NCBI GenBank assembly: GCA_039105265.1
Contig: JAPFFF010000048.1
Coordinates: 496,001-560,000, forward strand
Origin: Tritrichomonas musculus
Taxonomy: Eukaryota; Parabasalia; Tritrichomonadida; Tritrichomonadidae
Length of the DNA stretch: 64,000 nt
Reading direction: 5' to 3'
The position numbers and the translations under genes were made by a program. Below the pieces are notes generated by a model that was not told the origin of the DNA, did not search any database, and worked only from the letters and a program-made list of their open reading frames with translations. Below are positions 41,801 to 48,593 of the stretch, piece after piece; within the stretch, counting starts at the first letter, position 1; each line of letters begins with the position of its first letter.

Positions 41801-41970
41801 TATTAAACAAGTGTAAACGAATGGGTATTACAGTAGAGGAGTTATATGAAAGGATGTATCACGGGGAGGAAATAACATTTAATTTATTAGATGGTGCTAA
41901 CTGTTTTAGGAAATCATCTTCTTACCAACAAATTAATATTCCGGTTTTCACAAGAAAGATCAAATTCTAA
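38818..41970 (+). CDS. polB: Protein-primed family B DNA polymerase, element B
   Basis: A 1050-residue open frame, nearly identical to element A's polymerase over about the first 900 residues. The exonuclease motif is YSDFETN (about 376-382), motif A DFDAVSLYPSAM (about 660), motif B LLLNSIYGKS (about 812) and motif C YYTDCDS (about 905). From motif C to the end the two proteins diverge sharply (LHLKEIDVPRIAQIFKNKY here, VHVREIDVPRIAEVFKKKY in A), although length is kept. Divergence starts near 41540, implying recombination there. The leader TTTTTTTATTTCTTATTTACACTTAAATGG matches A's. It is followed at 42012 by an inverted repeat and the primase-helicase gene. Confidence 0.95.
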   Translation: MAYLFDISVDLYSTARTEARKEYKQRVKDVRDKRKFKKYLKEFMTKAKKEISFDIDIGDDEDKKLAFTETLRQLHKENKKNIVVKSESLGGEEYKWFTLSKARRLDSTIGHISGTIDLNDDCSDNNPWVGNVFIPAKYQLLFIKNGKRGKQTSFTINKEDNKGKLYEEEVEVDEDYRDNPEGGFFPYINLSDLDLSQYQIFKTVDKKNYKDNCLVYACIQSGVFTDEEINYLRFMVKTRLIPNNLIYDIAKQFKCHFVVRRIDEKYDERSQQQIKIDTRKRPWAKEFDRIVDLLLYKNHYMIYKPLNGVKPMAIFRKLFKEGKFREIKSCEMNILATNEYNSHLADYTDLEYDPELCCKLIDSSETKKEREWSRIYYSDFETNTTVSPYMPYLNITVYRTKELIHKMIFDGENIADRLLKSLENNSLIYFHNLKYDACFFINTPGWDVQITERSGTILQIVMTKYKPNKRLSFRNSYSIIPAALASFGKMFQLPVHKEVMAYKIYTERNINRKTVSALEFQLQYYLENQDKKPLTQIKQDWKQLIDNAKACGAYVGGAIDIMKYAIYYCKLDCIVLMKGVEKFNRDLVEVFKQTKTKMLDVHNFISISSIGYYYAYKFGCFDGCYQLSGKPQNFIQRCVSGGRTMTANNEKQYIEERIQDFDAVSLYPSAMSIMSGVPKGVPEVIRLEASGTNRAGPSDMFTKELLDFDQFFIEINIKKIKCKADKPYKFGQIFSRNDQGSKIFNNNPINNYYIDKRAFMDLMEFYDFDYEFIRGYYFDKGFNNKINVFIEKLFNLRRRYQDANNPLQQTIKLLLNSIYGKSILKATTTETKCIPKDKAIKYIWKNYNYITEVIENKSNDNVYVKKVKPINSHFNLPHFGASVLSWSKHLMNRVMSTAEQNGIDIYYTDCDSLHLKEIDVPRIAQIFKNKYHKELIGKKMTQFHCDFDSFEGAIGSVYSRKLIALGKKSYLDIFVDEKGNEGYHIRMKGIPKQCILNKCKRMGITVEELYERMYHGEEITFNLLDGANCFRKSSSYQQINIPVFTRKIKF

Positions 41971-42011
41971 AAAAGCCTTGTTATATTTTTGGTTTGACTA
42001 TTGTTCCTTGT

Positions 42012-42074
42012 TCCTAGATGTTCCCGGATAAATCGTTTCCTAAAAAATGGAGCGGACAGATGACAGATGACAGA
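42012..42074 (+). repeat. Left arm of inverted repeat around the primase-helicase gene
   Basis: Matches the reverse complement of 44392-44453: TCCTAGATG(T/C)TCCCGGATAA, then a spacer, then GGACAGATGACAGATGACAG. The tandem CAGATGA words resemble iterons. Outside the arms lies a direct repeat, TTGTTATATTTTTG, at about 41979 and 44370. Confidence 0.75.
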
Positions 42075-42129
42075 TTTCATTTTATTTTTTTTTTAATTAA
42101 TTTTTTTCCATTAATACACATATACAAAT

Positions 42130-44361
42130 ATGACAGAAACAAACTTGACAGTCTCTTGGGAATTAAATGAACTCACGTTAAGGCAAAGGATAGAGAACAA
42201 CACAGTAAATCTCTACAATTATCTAAAGCATGATGGAGGAAGTGGTACAGCAGTCACAGGTAAAGCTCTTCTTAATAATAAGTGTTTGAATCTCTCCATA
42301 GTAGACTTAGATATAAACAAAGAGCTAAAACAAGAAGAGAAAGAAGCAATACGTAAGACATTGATGAGTAAATTAAGTGACGAAGATATAGTTGTACAGA
42401 CAGCAAGTGGTGGATTGCATATTTATTGTAATACAGAAGAGTATTATGTTGAATCGAACCGAATGGTAAAATGTTATACTAGTCCTGAGTATGATGTAGA
42501 TATATTTTCCTCGGTAGATGTTAACAGCAGATCACTTGTAGTATTGCCAGGAAGTAAAGTCAGAAAGAACGCTAAAACGCCTATTACAACGTATAAGTTC
42601 TTACAAGGTTCATTAGATTCAAAAATAAGAAGGTCACTTTCAGATATCTTACATGACCTAGACATCAGTATAAAGATTAAACAGAGCCCAGAGATAGAAA
42701 AGATAATGTTTGATCATGATGGAGAAACAATATCAGAGCAATACGCATTAAATTTAATTGAAGGACTTACAGGAATAGAAGTACATAATGATGCTGGTGG
42801 AAGAAGAATAGAGGATGAGGTTACTTTATTTACTTTATTTCAAGCGCTAAATGCACTTCCAACAAATCTAATAGATGAAGCTTACTCTCATGTTCAAAAT
42901 TACTGTAAACTTACTGATGCTGCAGCTAGCAATTTCGACAGAGCTAGAAGAAGATATGCCAGGTCTTGTACTTCAGCACATGTGTTGGAAAAGATTCTTC
43001 GTTGCTGGAATAATGAATATTACGTAAAAGTTATATCTCCAGTGGTTAGTCAAAACGAGATTATCATAAAAGATATAGACTTAAACGACTCGTTTACTAT
43101 AAATGATATTAGACAGAAGGCAGAACAACATAGATATACCACAAACAAAGATCTAGTAGAAGACTTATCAAGAGTATTAAGGTTTATAGATGATGGTAAT
43201 GATACTTATGTTCTCAAGACCTATAACTCAATCAGTGAAACGTTCTATTTGAAGTTTGTAACTGATTCTTACATTGTAAAGACGTTAAAGAGAATAGCGA
43301 TAGACGAGAAGGTAAATGCTCATACATTGTTGATGAATAATCTTTCTAAATTCACAAGACTTGGTGTAAAATTTAACAGCAAAGACAAGAATACACTATC
43401 ACTCTTCCATGGTTACAAGTATAAGGTGCAAGAAAAGGTAGATATAAACAAGATTAAGATGTTTCTTGATTTAATCCTTGAAGTGATATGCGACCATGAG
43501 AAACATATCTATGACTATATATTAAACTGGATAGCATTCATCGTACAGAATCCAGGAGTAAAAACAGAAGTGGCTCTTGTACTAAAAGGCTTACAAGGAA
43601 TCGGTAAGAATCGATTTACAGATGTTTTAAGTGAGATGTTGAGTGGATATTCAGCTAAAAATATAACAGATATAAGTGAACTTACCGGACAGTTCAACAG
43701 TATTGTAGAAGGCAAAATACTTATTGTGTTGAATGAACTAAAGAATTGTGGAGAAGACAGATTAGCAAACTTCAATGCCCTTAAGTCTATTATCTCTGAT
43801 AACAGCATACGTATAAACGAGAAGTTAGTACCAAGACGTGATGCAGAAAACGTATCCAATTTCATCTTTGTCAGCAATAACAGCTTTCCTGTAAAGATAG
43901 AAAACGGTGATAGAAGGTATGTTGTTCTCGCTTGTAATGGTAAGCATAAAGGAGATTACAAATATTTCCAACAATTATGTTCATCCTTTGATGAAGACTT
44001 TTATAACACTCTTCTTACATTCTTCATGGAAAGAGATTTATCTAATTTCCAGGTAAGAGAAATACCTATGACTGATGCAAAACAAGATTTAATTGACGCA
44101 AGTAAATCTCCTCTCGATATATGGATATGTGAATATTATAATGCTCTTGTAGATGGAATGAATTGTGATGAAGCATTAATGTGCAAACCAGCCGAGATGA
44201 AGAAAAGGACATTTCAGTTACAGTTGAAAGATAAGTGTGAACGTAAAAGAAAGAGAATAAATGGTAATCTTACTTGGTATTACACGTTAAAGCAAGAATG
44301 TAAAGACATTTATCATCAAACACCGGATGAAAGTATAGTAGAGTTTGAGGAAATGTTATAA
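42130..44361 (+). CDS. Primase-helicase (AEP-like primase plus SF3 helicase), element B
   Basis: The 743-residue protein shows an archaeo-eukaryotic primase-like N-terminus: LSIVDLDIN at about residues 56-64, TASGGLHIYC at about 94-103, and YDVDIFS...VVLPGSKV at about 123-147. After a helical linker comes a superfamily 3 helicase core: Walker A GLQGIGKNR (about 485-493), Walker B ILIVLNELK (about 531-539) and a sensor region SNNSFPVKIENGDRRYVVL (about 582-600). D5-like primase-helicases occur in giant viruses, virophages and Polinton-like viruses; with polB they would give the element its own fork machinery. The gene occupies the slot of A's 347-residue gene and is framed by inverted repeats. 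The leader has a long T-run. Confidence 0.82.
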   Translation: MTETNLTVSWELNELTLRQRIENNTVNLYNYLKHDGGSGTAVTGKALLNNKCLNLSIVDLDINKELKQEEKEAIRKTLMSKLSDEDIVVQTASGGLHIYCNTEEYYVESNRMVKCYTSPEYDVDIFSSVDVNSRSLVVLPGSKVRKNAKTPITTYKFLQGSLDSKIRRSLSDILHDLDISIKIKQSPEIEKIMFDHDGETISEQYALNLIEGLTGIEVHNDAGGRRIEDEVTLFTLFQALNALPTNLIDEAYSHVQNYCKLTDAAASNFDRARRRYARSCTSAHVLEKILRCWNNEYYVKVISPVVSQNEIIIKDIDLNDSFTINDIRQKAEQHRYTTNKDLVEDLSRVLRFIDDGNDTYVLKTYNSISETFYLKFVTDSYIVKTLKRIAIDEKVNAHTLLMNNLSKFTRLGVKFNSKDKNTLSLFHGYKYKVQEKVDINKIKMFLDLILEVICDHEKHIYDYILNWIAFIVQNPGVKTEVALVLKGLQGIGKNRFTDVLSEMLSGYSAKNITDISELTGQFNSIVEGKILIVLNELKNCGEDRLANFNALKSIISDNSIRINEKLVPRRDAENVSNFIFVSNNSFPVKIENGDRRYVVLACNGKHKGDYKYFQQLCSSFDEDFYNTLLTFFMERDLSNFQVREIPMTDAKQDLIDASKSPLDIWICEYYNALVDGMNCDEALMCKPAEMKKRTFQLQLKDKCERKRKRINGNLTWYYTLKQECKDIYHQTPDESIVEFEEML

Positions 44362-44391
44362 AAAAGATTTGTTATATTTTTGTCTCTCATT

Positions 44392-44453
44392 CTGTCATCT
44401 GTCATCTGTCCACCTCATTTTTCACGAACTGAATTATCCGGGAGCATCTAGGA
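44392..44453 (-). repeat. Right arm of inverted repeat around the primase-helicase gene
   Basis: CTGTCATCTGTCATCTGTCC followed by ATCCGGGAGCATCTAGGA is the inverted match of 42012-42074, starting 30 bases after the primase-helicase stop. Confidence 0.75.
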
Positions 44454-44555
44454 AAGAGAGTAAGGGTGTTGATTTGGTGGGGTGAGATAAAATTGAAAAT
44501 TGACGGTCGCCACTTTGAATCTTCATTTTAGAATTTACATCTTTGATCTTGTTTT

Positions 44556-44976
44556 AGTAGTATATATGAGTCGGTTTCCGCAGGGCTAAAGCCCCACGTC
44601 AACACGACTAATGAATAAAAATAATATGAACTTATTGTTTGACATCAATTGATGTTCATTTATTGGACAACTCATTTAATTCATCTTCAAGTTGATGCAG
44701 TTTGTGTTTATTTATTATTCCTAATATATTTATACTTGTTTTATATTGTTTTTCGAATTTGCGAAAATAAAAAATTATTTTTAAAAAATATTTGTATATA
44801 GCAAAGATAAAAAATATTATTATTATTTAATTCTGAAATCGGGGCGAGACCGAAACGACATCGAGACAAGCTGGAACGTAGCCAGTTCTGGTAGTCAATG
44901 AGAATGCTAAAGGTCATCAGAAACGTTGTCGAACGCCTGAAAAGCTAGCTGGTTAGGAAAAAAATTTTATTTATAA
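44556..44976. repeat. Terminal region of element C with small stem-loops
   Basis: AGTCG at 44569-44573 pairs with CGACT at 44605-44609, enclosing GGGCT-AA-AGCCC at 44583-44594, so this tip also carries a hairpin near its end. A perfect 14-bp palindrome, ACATCAATTGATGT, lies at 44642-44655. The rest is AT-rich apart from a GC-richer block at about 44840-44945. No gene is seen. It is presumed to be the left terminal repeat, but its partner is outside the window. Confidence 0.55.
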
Positions 44977-45480
44977 AGAACCATGTTGTTGTTGAAGAAC
45001 CATGTTGTTGTTGAAGAACCATGTTGTTGTTGAAAAATCTTGTTGTTGAAAAACCTTGTTGTTGTTGAAGAACCATGTTGTTGTTGAAAAACCTTGTTGT
45101 TGTTGAAAAACCTTGTTGTTGTTGAAGAACCATGTTGTTGTTGAAGAACCATGTTGTTGTTGAAGAACCATGTTGTTGTTGAAGAACCATGTTGTTGTTG
45201 AAAAACCTTGTTGTTGTTGAAAAACCTTGTTGTTGTTGAAGAACCTTGTTGTTGTTGAAAAACCTTGTTGTTGTTGAAGAACCATGTTGTTGTTGAAAAA
45301 CCTTGTTGTTGTTGTTGAAAAATCTTGTTGTTGTTGTTGAAAAATCTTGTTGTTGTTGAAGAACCATGTTGTTGTTGAAAAATCTTGTTGTTGTTGAAGA
45401 ACCATGTTGTTGTTGAAAAATCTTGTTGTTGAAGAACCATGTTGTTGTTGAAAATCTTGTTGTTATTGTTGAATATCTTG
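44977..45480. repeat. 19-bp minisatellite, about 26 copies
   Basis: The unit is GAAGAACCATGTTGTTGTT with variants GAAAAACCTTG and GAAAAATCTTG. A few units carry one GTT more or fewer. Because 19 is not a multiple of three and the unit lacks stops on the minus strand, three overlapping minus-strand frames are open, all reading the same N/Q/T/F-rich 19-residue period. I take these as by-products, not genes. The array lies between the terminus of C and its first gene. Confidence 0.9.
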
Positions 45481-45487
45481 TTGATGA

Positions 45488-45670
45488 CTCATGTGATACC
45501 TTTTATTTAGTGTGATACCTTTTTTCTCATGTGATACCTTTTTCCTCATGTGATACTTATTTCCTCATGTGATACCTTTTTCCTCATGTGATACCTTTTA
45601 TCTCATGTGATACCTTTTTTCTCATGTGATACCTATTTCCTCATGTGATACTAATTGTTTCATATGATAC
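45488..45670. repeat. Second 19-bp minisatellite, about 9-10 copies
   Basis: The unit is TCATGTGATACCTTTTTCC with variation in the T-rich half. It is unrelated in sequence to the preceding array but has the same 19-base period. It stops just before the T-rich leader of the first gene of C. Confidence 0.88.
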
Positions 45671-45702
45671 ATATCATTAAATTTATTTTTATTTTTAATT
45701 AA

Positions 45703-46167
45703 ATGAAAATGTCAACACCAAAGGTTTATGATTACATCAATTCATTGATTGATATGCTGGATGAAACAGAGAAGTTTAAACAATGTGATTTCTCAATATT
45801 GTGTGATAGATATCCAATACCAAGTGGAAAGGCTACATATAAAGCTAAAGTGATGTACATATCATTGAAGAACAAAGAGAATGAATTCAAACGATTCTAT
45901 CATGATAAGATTGTTGAACTCGGTCTTGAATACATAACACTTACATCAAATGTTAGAAGAAGAATATCAACAACATCCATTGAATTCTTCGTTGAAGGTT
46001 CAAGTGAAGAACAATCATTCAAAGAATATAAGTATTATAATTACAGCATAAGGAAAGCAACAGATAAGAAAACAAAGGAATTGATTGAACAAATGAGACA
46101 AAAATATAATATCAATACACCACAACTGTTTGTTGGTGTTCAACAACAAATTGTATTAGATGAATGA
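45703..46167 (+). CDS. Conserved unknown protein shared with element A
   Basis: The 154-residue homologue of 9117-9566. Shared elements are VYDYIN, FSILCDRYPI, YKAKVMYISLK, EFFVEGSSEEQ, YYNYSI and the C-terminal KYNINTPQLFVGVQQQIVL. An alternative start two codons downstream (ATG at 45709) is possible. The 3' end overlaps the converging ATPase gene by 12 bases. Conservation between distant elements argues for a core function that I cannot name. Confidence 0.6.
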   Translation: MKMSTPKVYDYINSLIDMLDETEKFKQCDFSILCDRYPIPSGKATYKAKVMYISLKNKENEFKRFYHDKIVELGLEYITLTSNVRRRISTTSIEFFVEGSSEEQSFKEYKYYNYSIRKATDKKTKELIEQMRQKYNINTPQLFVGVQQQIVLDE

Positions 46168-47070
46168 AAGGTTATTAGTTCGAACATTGATTAAAACGAA
46201 TTGATGTGCTTTCATTGTTCTGTATCGATTCCATAGCTCTTCGAAATCTATTGGAAATGGAACTTGTTGATATATGTAGCCGAGTTTCTGTCGTGAATAA
46301 CCACTAAAGATGAAGAATGATGTTGCATTATTTTTCCATTCTGTTGTTAAAGCTTTGAAGAACTGGATGTTAACGAATATGATTAGATTCTTATGTCGAA
46401 GCTGACTGATGGTATTGATAAAATAGGATGATTTAATTAGTTTCGATTTCAAGAAGTCTTCACAAAGAATGATAGTATTTAGTGGTTTATTTGGTTGACC
46501 TAGTTTATTGATATGAAGAAACTCAAACATATCGTTTAACTTCTTTTCATCGATTACTATTTTTGGTGTTGATGAATATTTGTTATACAATTCTTTATAT
46601 AAATCAAGCTGTTTAAGATATTCTTCAGCATTGCTGTCAGCAACAGTTTTTATTGGTAGCTGTATCAATTCGCGTTGACTTTCGAATGTAGCATCATTGA
46701 TTGTTCCGTTTCGTGATACATAAACAATTAAATGAAAGCCAGCGTTCTTCATTCGAGACATTTGAATAACATCTCGTAGCATTATATGACTCTTTCCTTT
46801 ACCTTGCTGACCAACGAGTATGTTCAATGAATTGTAATATGAATAGATACCGTTTGCGATTGGTCTGATTGATTCATTCTTTATTTTTGATTCATTGCGT
46901 TGATATGCTTTATTCATCTCGTCATCAATATTAAATGTCTTTTCATTAACTGTTGGCTTGAATGATTCATATTCAAATGCAAAACTCATTTGGTCATCAT
47001 CATAATCAGAACCACTAGAGAATAAAATCTCTTTGTAATTAAACTGAGTGGGTTTCATGAAACCTTTCAT
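46156..47070 (-). CDS. Genome-packaging ATPase (FtsK/HerA type), element C
   Basis: The 304-residue protein has an N-terminal extension of about 80 residues. Walker A is VGQQGKGKS (about 86-94) after the strand SLNIL. Walker B-type strand NTIILCEDFL lies at about 195-204, and INTISQLRHKNLIIFVNIQ at about 214-232 looks like the sensor region. Domain layout matches 4604-5458 and the partial gene at 1-301. Role: DNA translocation into the capsid (family knowledge). Two other in-frame ATGs lie near the N-terminus, so the exact start is uncertain. Confidence 0.85.
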   Translation of the reverse strand: MKGFMKPTQFNYKEILFSSGSDYDDDQMSFAFEYESFKPTVNEKTFNIDDEMNKAYQRNESKIKNESIRPIANGIYSYYNSLNILVGQQGKGKSHIMLRDVIQMSRMKNAGFHLIVYVSRNGTINDATFESQRELIQLPIKTVADSNAEEYLKQLDLYKELYNKYSSTPKIVIDEKKLNDMFEFLHINKLGQPNKPLNTIILCEDFLKSKLIKSSYFINTISQLRHKNLIIFVNIQFFKALTTEWKNNATSFFIFSGYSRQKLGYIYQQVPFPIDFEELWNRYRTMKAHQFVLINVRTNNLSFI

Positions 47071-47094
47071 TTCTTTAGTTTTCGTTAAAGCTCT

Positions 47095-47226
47095 TCATGA
47101 ATACATTTTTGTTCTTATCTCTTCACTGAGTTCTGGTTCTTTGTCAGGCATCATTAAAGATACTTCAACAATCTTCACTAAAAATAAACCTGTTAATAAT
47201 GAAACAACTAATATTTCATATATCAT
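47095..47226 (-). CDS. Small single-span membrane protein, element C
   Basis: A 43-codon frame between the ATPase and the next gene, on the same strand. The product starts MIYEILVVSLLTGLFLVKIV, a clear hydrophobic span, followed by a short acidic tail (PDKEPELSEE). It fills an otherwise empty gap in a tightly packed gene array, which supports it being real. Small single-span proteins are common in membrane-containing double-jelly-roll viruses, but the function here is unknown. Confidence 0.45.
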   Translation of the reverse strand: MIYEILVVSLLTGLFLVKIVEVSLMMPDKEPELSEEIRTKMYS

Positions 47227-47236
47227 TTATTAGTTT

Positions 47237-47812
47237 TTAAATACATGTTTTTAATGAAATGTTGTGTCTAATGAGTTCGGTATAAATGTTATTATATTTG
47301 TATTTCAAGTCATTTGATTCATTATTTTTGTACACCAATATCCTATCAATTAAAAGATATTTGGAACGAGAAACGCAACCATTACACGCACAATCATCAT
47401 TGACAATCAATTCAACTTTATCTGCTTGTGTTAGTAATTTGATGAGTTCCATTAATGTATTTGAATGACAAATCAATAAATCATTGACTTTTATTGGATT
47501 GGTTTCATAGATGGATAATAATATCTCAAGGAATTTGTTTTTGGTTTCAAGTTCTGTTATATCAGCTCCAATATCACTGATACCTCTTTCTAGGGAAACG
47601 TTGTTTGTTGGATGCTGTGATTGATATACTCCACTCATCTGAGGTATAGTAAAATTTGTGGCTTGAGATGATTGTGGTAATGGTTGAACTGATGGATATT
47701 CAACTGGTTGTGGTTGCTTTGGTTTGATGTTTATATTAATACTGGTTGATTGTTCCTGCTTAACTGATGCATCGTTCTCGCTACTTAATATACGAGCTTT
47801 TGATAATGCCAT
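47237..47812 (-). CDS. Conserved cysteine-containing unknown protein, element C
   Basis: The 191-residue homologue of 10070-10597. The N-terminal half is low-complexity (Q/P/S-rich). The C-terminal half carries DKVELIVNDDCACNGC (about residues 133-148), a strand-rich IDRILVYKN segment and a final YNNIYTELIRHNISLK helix. The clustered cysteines suggest metal binding. It is preceded by GATTTATTTTTATTCAAACATTCATG. Confidence 0.55.
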   Translation of the reverse strand: MALSKARILSSENDASVKQEQSTSININIKPKQPQPVEYPSVQPLPQSSQATNFTIPQMSGVYQSQHPTNNVSLERGISDIGADITELETKNKFLEILLSIYETNPIKVNDLLICHSNTLMELIKLLTQADKVELIVNDDCACNGCVSRSKYLLIDRILVYKNNESNDLKYKYNNIYTELIRHNISLKTCI

Positions 47813-47866
47813 GAATGTTTGAATAAAAATAAATCAACATTAATGATGAGTCATTCAATGATTCAT

Positions 47867-48112
47867 TTACAAAGTCATTTGTTCAGCTGATTTGATACGT
47901 TCATCAATAGCTCTTAATTGTATTTTAATCGATTCAATATCATTAAATAGTTGTTTATATATCGACAATATGTGAATCATCTTATCAAACTTTCCGTTTA
48001 ATGCATCATCTTCAGAATTCATACATTCATTGAATATCTTGTCTTTAACTATTCGAAACTGAGCGTGTAAAGCTGATGTATCACAACTCAAACCTTTAAT
48101 TGCACTATTCAT
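47867..48112 (-). CDS. Small helical protein, element C
   Basis: The 81-residue protein is predicted to be nearly all helical, with a C-terminal heptad-like stretch (IHILSIYKQLFNDIESIKIQLRA). The leader GTTTATTTTTGGTTTAAAATG fits the pattern of neighbouring genes. No homologue was recognised in elements A or B. It may be a coiled-coil structural or regulatory protein. Confidence 0.4.
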   Translation of the reverse strand: MNSAIKGLSCDTSALHAQFRIVKDKIFNECMNSEDDALNGKFDKMIHILSIYKQLFNDIESIKIQLRAIDERIKSAEQMTL

Positions 48113-48150
48113 TTTAAACCAAAAATAAACAAATTAATTAAATGATATTT

Positions 48151-48501
48151 TTATTCTTTGTTGTTCTTAAATGCCAATAATCTATTAATCATATATGATG
48201 ATACATTTAACTTCAATTTTTCCTTCAATAAGTTTTGTGTATATGAACACCTTTTATGTCCTGGCAACTTATTTATATCATTCATTACTTTATCATCCAA
48301 AAATTGTATAACTTTTTCACGTTCATCCTTGTTCAAGAACTTTGATGAATTGAATATTGAACGCGTTCTTTTATGGTTTGCTTCTGTATTTGCTTCTTCA
48401 TTTGTTTCTTCTTCTTCACTTACTTCTTGTTTTGATTCTAATATCAAAAGTAATTTATGTATTTCTTCAATGTGTTTTATTATTTCTCTTAACTCAGACA
48501 T
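48151..48501 (-). CDS. Small helical protein with basic C-terminal half
   Basis: The 116-residue protein has an N-terminal helix with heptads (LREIIKHIEEIHKLLLILESK), an acidic spacer (EEEETNEEANTE) and a basic C-terminal half. The latter (KRTRSIFNSSKFLNKDEREKV, then LLKEKLKLNVSSYMINRLLAF) ends in what could be a helix-turn-helix. It could bind DNA. It sits divergently next to polB with about 90 bp between starts. The family is not recognised. Confidence 0.4.
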   Translation of the reverse strand: MSELREIIKHIEEIHKLLLILESKQEVSEEEETNEEANTEANHKRTRSIFNSSKFLNKDEREKVIQFLDDKVMNDINKLPGHKRCSYTQNLLKEKLKLNVSSYMINRLLAFKNNKE

Positions 48502-48593
48502 TTCAATGAAATAAAAAACTCGAAATATTTTTTATTTTTTGATTTAACATTTTTTCAAATTTCAAATAATTTGATTTTTTAATAATATCATAA

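Larger units (their letters stand above)
28231..44555 (+). mobile_element. Polinton/Maverick element B, worn, visible part 16.3 kb
   Basis: The left tip AGTAGTATAG at 28231 and about 230 bp of terminal repeat match element A's ends. Gene order going right mirrors A read from its right end: fibre 2, fibre 1, minor protein, GIY-YIG-like, polB. A primase-helicase then takes the place of A's 347-residue gene. Integrase, ATPase and capsid genes are not in the visible part. At 44556 another element tip begins, so B is either interrupted by C or truncated there. The fibre and minor-protein genes are broken (several breaks in all), while polB, the GIY-YIG-like gene and the primase-helicase look open. 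B is younger than H. Confidence 0.75.

Noticed and set aside
44945-45440. Three overlapping minus-strand frames of 140-157 residues rich in N, Q, T and F
   Set aside because: They are all produced by a stop-free 19-bp tandem repeat read in three phases; none has independent coding evidence.
44977-45670. Possible CRISPR array
   Set aside because: The repeats are contiguous and lack unique spacers; this is minisatellite DNA.
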